DNA of 64,000 bases, from positions 62,001-126,000 of the forward strand of contig CAWCIL010000034.1 of NCBI GenBank assembly GCA_963795485.1, written 5' to 3'. This DNA is from AP-15 sp963795485. GTDB taxonomy: Bacteria; Pseudomonadota; Alphaproteobacteria; ATCC43930; CGMCC-115725. This document shows positions 9,320 through 16,036 of the stretch, piece after piece (position 1 is the stretch's first letter; each line of letters starts with the position of its first letter). The notes under the pieces were generated by a model, which worked only from the letters and a program-made list of their open reading frames with translations, was not told the origin of the DNA and ran no database searches. The translations under genes and the position numbers were made by a program.

Positions 9320-9371
9320 TGTCGGAAAATTTTACGGCTGCGGACGGACCGGAACTGTCGGATAATTTTAC
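9320..9371. repeat. 16-bp direct repeat pair, possible activator sites
   Basis: TGTCGGAAAATTTTAC (9320-9335) and TGTCGGATAATTTTAC (9356-9371) differ by one base and start 36 bp apart. They sit 200-250 bases upstream of a sigma-54 promoter at 9574, in an AT-richer pocket. Imperfect dyad symmetry (TGT...ACA) and phasing suggest protein-binding sites. They differ from the GTCTCA element found at the other two sigma-54 promoters, so a second activator may act here. Confidence 0.5.
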
Positions 9372-9573
9372 ATAAATCCGGCGGACGCGCGCCTCCTCCC
9401 CCTTATCCTATTGATGCGCCGAGACTTCGCAAAAATATGTGGGGTTCTTTAACCATATTGAGCAATTCCAGCGGTTTCCGCGCGGTTCGGCGAGCGTCGG
9501 TAGAATTGACACTTTTTTGCCGCCTGATTGCGCGCGTCTCTTTATCCTATTGGGAACATTGATTTAAAAATAT

Positions 9574-9589
9574 TGGTCCGATCCTTGCA
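9574..9589 (+). promoter_or_regulatory. sigma-54 promoter upstream of the activator gene
   Basis: TGGTCCGATCCTTGCA has the invariant GG and GC in correct register (12 positions apart) and the TTGCA -12 box. Transcription would start near 9601, giving a leader of about 275 bases before the activator gene at 9876. This suggests that the activator, or whatever the leader encodes, is itself under sigma-54 control. Confidence 0.68.
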
Positions 9590-9738
9590 TGTCTAAAAGG
9601 CAACCGAAAAGGGCACCTCTACGATGACTGTTTCCGTCCGGAACCCACCGGGGCGCCTGCGGCCCGATGCGGCCCAGCGCCTTCGGCGCCCCGCTCGGGT
9701 GAAATCACCGGCCGGGCTTTACGGGCGCGGATGTCGCC

Positions 9739-9798
9739 GGCGCCAGTGTCCGGAGTGCCAGTGTCCGGAGTGCCAGTGTCCGGAGTGCCAGTGTCGCC
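9739..9798. repeat. 15-bp tandem repeat, three to four copies
   Basis: GCCAGTGTCCGGAGT is repeated in perfect tandem, followed by a partial copy. The period is a multiple of three, so any coding frame would give a repeated pentapeptide: Q-C-P-E-C in one frame (a 59-residue ORF from ATG 9624 to 9803) and V-P-V-S-G in another that runs open to about 9869. Neither frame has convincing support, so no CDS is called. The repeat lies in the leader between the sigma-54 promoter and the activator gene. Confidence 0.6.
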
Positions 9799-9875
9799 GG
9801 TGACCGACGGTTTGCCGGCGCCGGGCCATTTCGGCGACGTGCTGCAGTGCACGGAAAACGGGTAGGGGGGCTTCG

Positions 9876-11036
9876 ATGAGCAGCCAGACGGTCATGCAAT
9901 TCGATGGCGCAATCCGCCGCTGGGCGCACTCGGCGGCAACTCTGGCGCCGACGAGCCTCCCGCTCGAGGCGGCGCCGGCCGCCGGCGAGGCATTGCCCGG
10001 CTCGCCGCCGCTGTTCATGGTCGGCAACAGCCCGGCCATGCTCGAAATCTTCGACCAGGTGCGCCGTTTCGCCACCTGCGACGTCCCGGTGCTGATCACC
10101 GGCGAGAGCGGGACCGGCAAGGAGCTGGTCGCCCGCGCGATCCACGAACGCTCGGCGCGGGCCAAGGGTCCCTATGTCGCGCTCAACTGCGCGGCGGTGC
10201 CGGCGACGCTGATCGCCTCCGAGCTGTTCGGCTACGAGAAGGGGGCGTTTACCGGAGCGAGCGCGCGCAAGCACGGGCACATCGAGCACGCCCATCGCGG
10301 CACCCTCTTCCTCGACGAGATCGGCGACATGCCGATCGACCTCCAGGGGCTGCTGCTGCGCTTTCTGCAGGAGGGCGAGATCCTGCGGGTCGGCGGGCGC
10401 CAGCCGATCAAGGTCGATGTCCGGGTGGTGGCGGCGACCAATGTGCGGCTGCGCGAGGCGATCGCCGCCGGCCGGCTGCGCGAGGACCTCTATTACCGGC
10501 TCAACGTCCTGACCCTCCAGCTGCCGGCGCTGCGCGAGCGCGACGGCGACGTCGAGGTGCTGGCCACCTATTTTCTGCGCCAGATCGCGCAGGAACTGGG
10601 GCGCGAGTTCGACGGCTTTGCCCCCTCGGCACTGGCGGCGATGCTGGCCTATCCCTGGCCCGGCAACGTGCGCGAGCTGATCGCCACCCTGCGCCGCGCG
10701 GCGGTGCTGGCCAACGGGAAGCTGATCGAAGCCTCGGATCTGCGGCTCGAAGCGCCCCTCGCCGCGGCGCGGCCGAGCCCTCCTGTGCGCATGCCCAGAC
10801 CGCGCGCGGCGATCCGGCCGAAGCCGGGCAGCGACGGCGAGCGCGACGCGATCCTGCAGGCCTTGCAGGACGGCCGGTTCAACATCACCCGCGCGGCCCA
10901 GCTCTTGGGGGTGGCCCGCGCCACCCTCTACCGCATGCTGCAGCGCAACCGGATCGAGCTCGCGCAGCACTACCTGGTGCAGCCGGACGAGGCGGCGGCG
11001 GAGCCGTCGGAGCGCGGCACGGGGGCGCCGGAATGA
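9876..11036 (+). CDS. orphan sigma-54-dependent activator (AAA+, Fis-type HTH)
   Basis: Bacterial enhancer-binding protein of 386 residues. It has Walker A G-E-S-G-T-G-K-E (76-83), the sigma-54-contacting G-A-F-T-G-A loop (123-128), Walker B G-T-L-F-L-D-E-I-G-D (142-151), an R-finger region and W-P-G-N-V-R-E-L; a Fis-type helix-turn-helix lies at about 325-365. The N-terminus is only about 45 residues of low-complexity sequence, with no receiver, GAF or PAS domain, so activity is probably set by expression level or by a partner protein, as in PspF-type activators. It stands between two genes with sigma-54 promoters and a shared upstream element, which makes it the natural regulator of this locus. 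Confidence 0.92.
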   Translation: MSSQTVMQFDGAIRRWAHSAATLAPTSLPLEAAPAAGEALPGSPPLFMVGNSPAMLEIFDQVRRFATCDVPVLITGESGTGKELVARAIHERSARAKGPYVALNCAAVPATLIASELFGYEKGAFTGASARKHGHIEHAHRGTLFLDEIGDMPIDLQGLLLRFLQEGEILRVGGRQPIKVDVRVVAATNVRLREAIAAGRLREDLYYRLNVLTLQLPALRERDGDVEVLATYFLRQIAQELGREFDGFAPSALAAMLAYPWPGNVRELIATLRRAAVLANGKLIEASDLRLEAPLAAARPSPPVRMPRPRAAIRPKPGSDGERDAILQALQDGRFNITRAAQLLGVARATLYRMLQRNRIELAQHYLVQPDEAAAEPSERGTGAPE

Positions 11037-11157
11037 ACCGTCTGCGGCCTGACCTCGGCGACCGCCTTGGGCACCGGCGGGCGGGCCCGACCGATGCCGG
11101 CCGGCATCGGGCTGCGGCAGCGCCGGCGGCGGACCCGTATCGTGCGACACGACAGCT

Positions 11158-11188
11158 GTCTCACTGCGATACGTCGCAACTGTCTCAG
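11158..11188. promoter_or_regulatory. upstream activating element (GTCTCA pair)
   Basis: GTCTCACTG begins at 11158 and GTCTCAG at 11182, 24 bases apart. The same pair, with 22-base spacing, occurs at 7986-8014. It lies about 90-120 bases before the sigma-54 promoter of the repeat-protein gene. A perfect 13-bp palindrome GAGCACAGTGCTC follows at 11191-11203 and may be a further protein site. Confidence 0.6.
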
Positions 11189-11220
11189 TCGAGCACAGTG
11201 CTCGATAAGGGGTTAAAAAC

Positions 11221-11254
11221 TCGTTGCCAAGGGATTGGCAACGAACGGTTTTTT
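11221..11254 (+). terminator. Rho-independent-like terminator after the activator gene
   Basis: A 10-bp perfect stem (TCGTTGCCAA / TTGGCAACGA) with a 4-base GGGA loop is followed after five bases by TTTTTT (11249-11254). It lies 185 bases after the activator gene and just upstream of the sigma-54 promoter at 11279, so it would insulate the matrix operon from readthrough. The short spacer before the T-run makes it slightly atypical. Confidence 0.55.
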
Positions 11255-11278
11255 CCGGCGATGCGAGATGCCGCGGAT

Positions 11279-11294
11279 TGGCATGTCGATTGCT
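11279..11294 (+). promoter_or_regulatory. sigma-54 promoter of the matrix operon
   Basis: TGGCATGTCGATTGCT matches TGGCACG-N4-TTGCW with only one substitution outside the invariant GG/GC. Transcription would start near 11306, giving a leader of about 125 bases before the ATG at 11433. Confidence 0.8.
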
Positions 11295-11432
11295 GGTCAA
11301 GAGGGGTCGGCGTGTGAGCGGGCGAGAGGCTGTGTCGGCGGCGGATGCCGCGGGCGGGGGTCTCAATCGGCACAGGCAGGCATGTCATGGCTTCCGCCGC
11401 AGGGGCGGGGAATAAGGAAAAGGGAACACATT

Positions 11433-13446
11433 ATGCGAAAGGTACTCCTAGCAACTTGCGCCGTCCTCGCCCTGAGCGCGGGTGCCACGTTGGCGCAGGC
11501 CCAGACGACGACGACGCCGCCGACGGTCACCAAGACCACCACCACCAACGTCACCCCGACCAACAACGGCGCCGCCGCCAGCAAGGGCAGCACCGCGGTT
11601 CAGGCCAACAACAACACGCTCAGCGCCAACAAGACCACGACCACGACGGTCACTCCGACCACCACGAACACCGGCGCCGCCGCCAGCAAGGGCAGCACCG
11701 CGGTTCAGGCCAACGGCAACACGCTGAACGCCAACAAGACCACGACCACCTCGGTCAGCAAGACCGCGACCAGCACCCCGACGACCACCGCGAGCGGCAC
11801 CAACAGCACGGCCGCCACCAACGGCAGCACCTCGGTCAGCAAGGGCAACGGCAACACTAAGACCACGACCACCACCATCACCCCGACCACCAACAACACC
11901 GGCGCCACCGCCAGCAAGGGCAGCACCGCGGTTCAGGCCAACGGCAACACCCTGAACGCCAACAAGACCACGACCACGACCACCACCGTCACCCCGACCA
12001 CCACCGACAGCGGCGCGGTCGCCAGCAAGGGCAGCACTGCGGTTCAGGCCAACGGCGACACCCTCAATGCCAATAAAACGACGACGGTCACCAAGACCAA
12101 CCAGGCGAGCTCGACCGGGGCCGGCAGCCCGGCCGCCAACAACGGCAGCACGGCGGTCAGCAAGGACAACGGCAACACCAGCACCAAGACCAACACCAGC
12201 AACAGCAGCACTGCCGGCACCGGCAGCCCGTCCGCCAACAATGGCGGCGTCGCGGTCAACAAGGACTCCGGCAACACCAAGACCACGACGGTCACCAAGA
12301 CCAGCACACCAACGGCGACCAACAGCGGGACCGGTGCCGCGGCCAACAACGGGGCGACGGCGACCAACGTCAGCGGCAACACCCTGACCTCCAAATCCAA
12401 CAATACCACGACGGTGACCAAGACCACGACCGCCGGCGGCTCTGCGTCCGGCAGCGGCGTCAATGCCGGCTCGACCAAGGGCGGGACCAGCACCGCGGTT
12501 CAGGCCAACGGCAACACGCTGAACGCCAACAAGACCACCACCAACACCAAGACCACGGCGGTCTCGTTCGACCGGAGCCAGCAGCCCGGTCGCCAACAAC
12601 GGCAGCAAGAACATCGACTCCGGCAACACCAAGACGGTGACGGCAACCAGCGGCGGCACCAACAGCCCCAACGCCAACAACGGCAGCAAGGCGGTCAACG
12701 TCAGCGGCAACACCACCGCCTCCAACAACACCAAGACCACGACCACGGACGAAGCGGCCTCGTCGACCGGCAGCATGGGCGGCACCGCGGCGGCGACCAA
12801 CGGCGCCAACGCGACCAACAACAACAACAGCAAGACCATCTCGGTCAGCAAGACCAGCACCAAGACCAACACCAGCACGGCCTCCGCGACCGGAGCCGGC
12901 GGCAATTCGGCCAACAATGGCGGCAAGAACACCGTCACCGGGTCGTACAATACCAACACGACCAACACGATGAACGACAACGCCAAGACGACCACCACTT
13001 CGACAATGAACAACAACAGCAAGACCCTCTCGGTCAGCAACACCAGCAGCAACAACAAGAACAGCAACAACACCAACACCAACACCACCGACAACGCCAA
13101 CAGCAGCACCAATATCAACGCGACGCTTGCTGATTCGGTGGTGGGCAGTGGCAGCTTGAGCCAGACGACGACCGACACCCGCACGGTCGGCATCACTGCC
13201 GGCGCAGGCTCGGCGGTCAACAACGCCTCGGTGGCGGGCAACAAGTACATGTCGAAGGGCGCCGGCGGGTTCAGCGGCGATGTGTCGATGACCTACTCGA
13301 TGGGCGGCCAGGGCATCCTGCAGGCGGCGCAGAACACCGGCGCCGGGGCGGTGCAGCAGAACTCGGTGGCGCTGACCTCCACGGTCGGCGGCAACGGCGG
13401 CGGGTTGAACGGGTTCAGCCCCACGATCACCCCAGCAACGAAGTAA
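11433..13446 (+). CDS. secreted Thr/Asn/Ala-rich repeat protein, candidate amyloid or matrix subunit (one frameshift)
   Basis: A protein of about 670 residues with a clear signal peptide (M-R-K-V-L-L-A-T-C-A-V-L...A-Q-A-Q) and strong AAGGAAAAGGGA ribosome site. Most of the mature chain is low-complexity repeats rich in Thr, Asn, Ala, Ser and Gly. The core unit, A-S-K-G-S-T-A-V-Q-A-N-G-N-T-L-N-A-N-K followed by a Thr run, recurs almost exactly five times, with looser N-N-G-S-x-A-V-x-x-x-x-G-N-T copies between and after. The last 100 residues are different and end with G-I-L-Q-A-A-Q-N-T-G-A-G-A-V-Q-Q-N, resembling the Q-N-x-G cores of functional amyloid proteins. The frame slips near 12560-12568 (ggtctcgttcg); dropping one T joins both parts. 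No cysteine or aromatic core is seen in the repeats. First gene of a sigma-54 operon. Confidence 0.8.
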
Positions 13447-13463
13447 CAGCACCTTCGCCCGAA

Positions 13464-13501
13464 GCGGTCCGCATCGCCGGTTTTCCGGCGGTGCGGGCCG
13501 C
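13464..13501 (+). promoter_or_regulatory. long intercistronic hairpin
   Basis: Two 17-base arms (13464-13480 and 13485-13501) pair perfectly apart from two G-U wobbles around a TTTT loop. No T-run follows. It begins 17 bases after the stop of the repeat-protein gene and would leave the downstream genes transcribed at a lower level, or protect the upstream message from decay. Similar intercistronic stems often set a high ratio of fibre subunit to accessory proteins. Confidence 0.6.
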
Positions 13502-13550
13502 ACTTTCCAAAACGCCCGTTCGCCAAGACAAAAGACAGGGATCCAAGAAA

Positions 13551-13922
13551 ATGAAAGCATCCGCGATCTGGGCCGCCGCGTCGCTGCTCGCAGCCTCGCT
13601 CGGCGTTTCCGGCTCATGCCTCGCGGCCGAGGGGGGAACGCCGGCGAAATCAATGGCGGCGGTCGAGGCCCTGATCGGAAAGGCCATCCCGAGCGCCCAG
13701 CTCGGCCAAGAGCGCGCCCGCGGTCTCGCCGTCAACCTCGACGGCTCGTCGCTCAACAACGGCAGTTCCACCGGCAACAGGGTCGTCAACAGCCCGATCA
13801 CCGGGTCGATCGTCAACGACAATTCGATCAGCAACAATGTCGGCATCACGTCGGTGTTGCAGAACATGGGCAACAACTCAGTTGTGCAGAGCAGCACCAC
13901 CATTAATATTACTGTTCATTGA
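13551..13922 (+). CDS. small secreted Asn/Ser-rich protein of the matrix locus
   Basis: A 123-residue protein with a signal peptide (to about C-L-A-A-E). The mature N-terminal part is helical (M-A-A-V-E-A-L-I-G-K); the C-terminal part is an Asn/Ser-rich beta-like stretch ending I-T-S-V-L-Q-N-M-G-N-N-S-V-V-Q and T-T-I-N-I. This ending is shared with the lipoprotein at 14708 and, more loosely, with the end of the large repeat protein. A minor subunit or nucleator of the same fibre is a plausible role; no known family was recognised. ATG at 13551 follows AGGGA. Confidence 0.65.
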   Translation: MKASAIWAAASLLAASLGVSGSCLAAEGGTPAKSMAAVEALIGKAIPSAQLGQERARGLAVNLDGSSLNNGSSTGNRVVNSPITGSIVNDNSISNNVGITSVLQNMGNNSVVQSSTTINITVH

Positions 13923-13953
13923 TTTCGGCACGGTTTCTTCGTAGGATTTGGTG

Positions 13954-14682
13954 ATGAGGATTGCAGGTTCGGTACCGCTGCAGCCGGTCGCGTCGGCGAT
14001 CTGGCCCGGTGCCATGTTGCTCGCCGCGGCATTCAGCCCGGCCCTGGCCGGATCGATGTATCTCGATGTCGGTCTCGGCGGCGGCGCGATGTCGCTCACC
14101 GTCCAAAGTTTCCAGGAGCAGAAATATCAGGCCACGATCGCCCAGGAGCACGATTTTTCCTGCGGCTCGGCGGCACTCGCGACGCTGTTGAGCTACAACT
14201 ACGACATTAAAGTCAGCGAGACCGCCGTGTTCGGCGACATGATCGTGAACGGCAATAAGAAAGTGATCAGTGAGTCCGGGTTTTCGCTGCTCGACATCAA
14301 GAATTATTTGACCCGGCGCGGGCTCGAGTCGAACGGGTATCGGGCGCCGTTGAGCAAGCTCGCCGCGGTCCGGTTGCCGGCGATCGTTCTGTTGAACGTG
14401 CGCGGCTACAAGCACTTTGTCGTGCTCGAGGGGATCGAGAATGGGCGCGTGCTGCTCGCCGACCCGGCCAACGGGATGCGCAGCGAACCGATCGGGGTCT
14501 TCGAGTCACAATGGAGCGGAATATTTTTTCTGATTTTGAGCCATGTCGATCAGGGCCAGAAGAGCTTCAACAGCGACCAGAAATGGGCGTCGGCGCCAGC
14601 CCCGCCGTGGACGCTGACGCGCTACGCCCTCGATCTCGCCACCTTATCGCAACCGGGTCTTCTCAGCCTGGGCCGGTTCTAG
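13954..14682 (+). CDS. secreted C39-type peptidase (FapD-like)
   Basis: A 242-residue exported protein with a signal peptide (to about A-L-A-G-S) and one C39 peptidase domain. The full triad is visible: Cys70 in H-D-F-S-C-G-S-A-A-L-A-T-L-L, His154 in G-Y-K-H-F-V-V-L, and Asp170 in L-L-A-D-P-A-N-G. Unlike bacteriocin exporters it lacks ABC and transmembrane domains, so it acts alone in the periplasm. FapD of the Pseudomonas Fap amyloid system is such a stand-alone C39 protein and is needed for export of the amyloid. The gene lies 31 bases after the small secreted protein and before the lipoprotein gene, consistent with an operon. Confidence 0.83.
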   Translation: MRIAGSVPLQPVASAIWPGAMLLAAAFSPALAGSMYLDVGLGGGAMSLTVQSFQEQKYQATIAQEHDFSCGSAALATLLSYNYDIKVSETAVFGDMIVNGNKKVISESGFSLLDIKNYLTRRGLESNGYRAPLSKLAAVRLPAIVLLNVRGYKHFVVLEGIENGRVLLADPANGMRSEPIGVFESQWSGIFFLILSHVDQGQKSFNSDQKWASAPAPPWTLTRYALDLATLSQPGLLSLGRF

Positions 14683-14707
14683 CCAGTGTGTCCCACGGGA
14701 GGGCGAC

Positions 14708-15481
14708 GTGACCTGCCTGCCAGCGCTGCTCACGGCCTCGGTCGTGATCGCGGCAAGCCTGCTCGGGGGGTGCTCGGACAATGTCGTCGGTACCGGCCGC
14801 GGGCAGAGCCCTGCCTCGCCGCAGGCCGTGCAGCCGGCGGCGCCGCAACCGACCGGCCAATCCGTCGGCCTCCCGGCCGCCCTTCAATTGGCCGACCAAC
14901 CTGTCGGCGAGCGCTTGGCCAGCGCCGCCCTCGACGATCAGCGCCTCAGCCAAATCCGCGGCGGGTTCGAGACCAGCTCCGGGGTGGTTCTGAACTTCGC
15001 CTTCCAGCAGGCGACCTTTGTCAACCACAACCTCGTGCAGAGCGTCGTGGTGCCGACCCTGACAATATCGGCGGGGACGGTTTCGCTGGGCCGGGGGATG
15101 ACCTCGATCGCCGGCGCTTCGCCGGTGACCGGCGCATCGCCCCCCAATGTGAATGTCAGCTCGCTTACCGGCCTCGGGGTGTCGGCGCAAAGCCAACCCG
15201 CCATCAGCAGCGCCACGATCCTGCCCAACGGCACGGTGCAGACGCAGGTGAGCGCCGCTGCCCCGGTGGTCCAGGCACTGGTCAACAGCGGCATGACATC
15301 GATCGTCAGCACTCTCGGCGGCAACGGGCTGACCAGCGTCATCAGCAACACGGCCAACAACCGGGTAGTCCAGCAGATGACCACGATCGACATCGGGGTC
15401 ACCGGGCTATCGAGCCTGATCCAGCAGACAATGCCCAACACGGTGCTAAACCGTCTCACCGGCGCGAATGCGTTTCGATGA
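14708..15481 (+). CDS. lipoprotein of the matrix locus with a double-glycine-like motif
   Basis: A 257-residue protein starting at GTG 14708 behind GGGAGGG. The signal peptide ends in a lipobox (L-L-G-G-C, Cys about residue 22). Near residues 75-87 it reads A-L-D-D-Q-R-L-S-Q-I-R-G-G-F, which resembles the L-S-x-x-E-L-x-x-I-x-G-G leader recognised by C39 peptidases. The rest is Ser/Thr/Val/Asn-rich and ends in L-T-S-V-I-S-N-T-A-N-N-R-V-V-Q followed by T-T-I-D-I, shared with the small protein at 13551. It may be an accessory fibre protein or outer-membrane tether processed by the adjacent peptidase. The family was not recognised. Confidence 0.65.
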   Translation: MTCLPALLTASVVIAASLLGGCSDNVVGTGRGQSPASPQAVQPAAPQPTGQSVGLPAALQLADQPVGERLASAALDDQRLSQIRGGFETSSGVVLNFAFQQATFVNHNLVQSVVVPTLTISAGTVSLGRGMTSIAGASPVTGASPPNVNVSSLTGLGVSAQSQPAISSATILPNGTVQTQVSAAAPVVQALVNSGMTSIVSTLGGNGLTSVISNTANNRVVQQMTTIDIGVTGLSSLIQQTMPNTVLNRLTGANAFR

Positions 15482-15604
15482 ATGCGCCCCGATGATCCAG
15501 CCGCATACCGCCGTTCCCGGCAATCTTCGTGGAATGAACTCTGCCAGGCCGCAAGCGTTTGCGCCGGCATACGACCGCTTTGCCCAGCGGGAGGGGGAGC
15601 CGCA

Positions 15605-15940
15605 ATGATCGAGAAAGCCGGACGAAGAGGCCCCAGGGGCAGGAAGCGACACGTGCTCGGTTGGGTTTTGACGGCCGCTCTGGCGCTCGGCGGCCTGTCA
15701 GAAAGCTGCCGCGCGGCGGAATTGCCGGGACCGGGGCGCCCGGCCGGCCTCTTCCAACTGCTGGCCAGCGTCACCATTCTGTCCGACGCCAGCATGGCCA
15801 AGGAGCAAGCAACCGGCTTGCAGAACCCGATCATCCTCAACGATCCGACCGGTCGTCAGCGGGTCATGCTGTGGGACGAGCTCAAAGCCTCGCCACAGCT
15901 GGCGCCTGCGACCGAACCCGTTATCAACACCGGCAAATAG
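15605..15940 (+). CDS. small secreted protein of the matrix locus
   Basis: A 111-residue protein with a basic N-terminus and a signal peptide (H-V-L-G-W-V-L-T-A-A-L-A-L...S-C-R-A-A-E). The mature part contains L-S-D-A-S-M-A-K-E-Q-A-T-G-L, which parallels the S-A-Q-L-G-Q-E-R-A-R-G-L segment at 13551 and the D-D-Q-R-L-S-Q-I-R-G-G segment at 14708. No family recognised. ATG is preceded by GGGGAG. It is the last gene of the plus-strand run and converges on the barrel-protein gene. Confidence 0.6.
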   Translation: MIEKAGRRGPRGRKRHVLGWVLTAALALGGLSESCRAAELPGPGRPAGLFQLLASVTILSDASMAKEQATGLQNPIILNDPTGRQRVMLWDELKASPQLAPATEPVINTGK

Positions 15941-16036
15941 GCAGGCAGCCCGGCGGTTCCGGTCGGGCCGGCAGCGCCCGGTCATGCCGCGACCGAGCCC
16001 GGACCGCGGCCGCGGAGTGCACCGCGCCCAGGCCGT

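Noticed and set aside
9624..9803. 59-residue ORF with Q-C-P-E-C repeats
   Set aside because: The ribosome site is weak and two other frames over the same repeat are equally plausible, so it is reported as a repeat rather than a gene.
11235..11432. N-terminal extension of the repeat protein
   Set aside because: It would begin inside the terminator hairpin and upstream of the sigma-54 promoter; the ATG at 11433 has a strong ribosome site and a signal peptide.
11560..12545. CRISPR-like regular repeats
   Set aside because: The repeats are in frame, encode a repeated peptide, vary at wobble bases and have no unique spacers.
11448..13250. 600-residue minus-strand ORF antisense to the repeat gene
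   Set aside because: Its Val/Leu/Gly runs are the mirror of Thr/Asn/Ala codons in the repeats; there is no ribosome site and the plus-strand frame has signal peptide and promoter.
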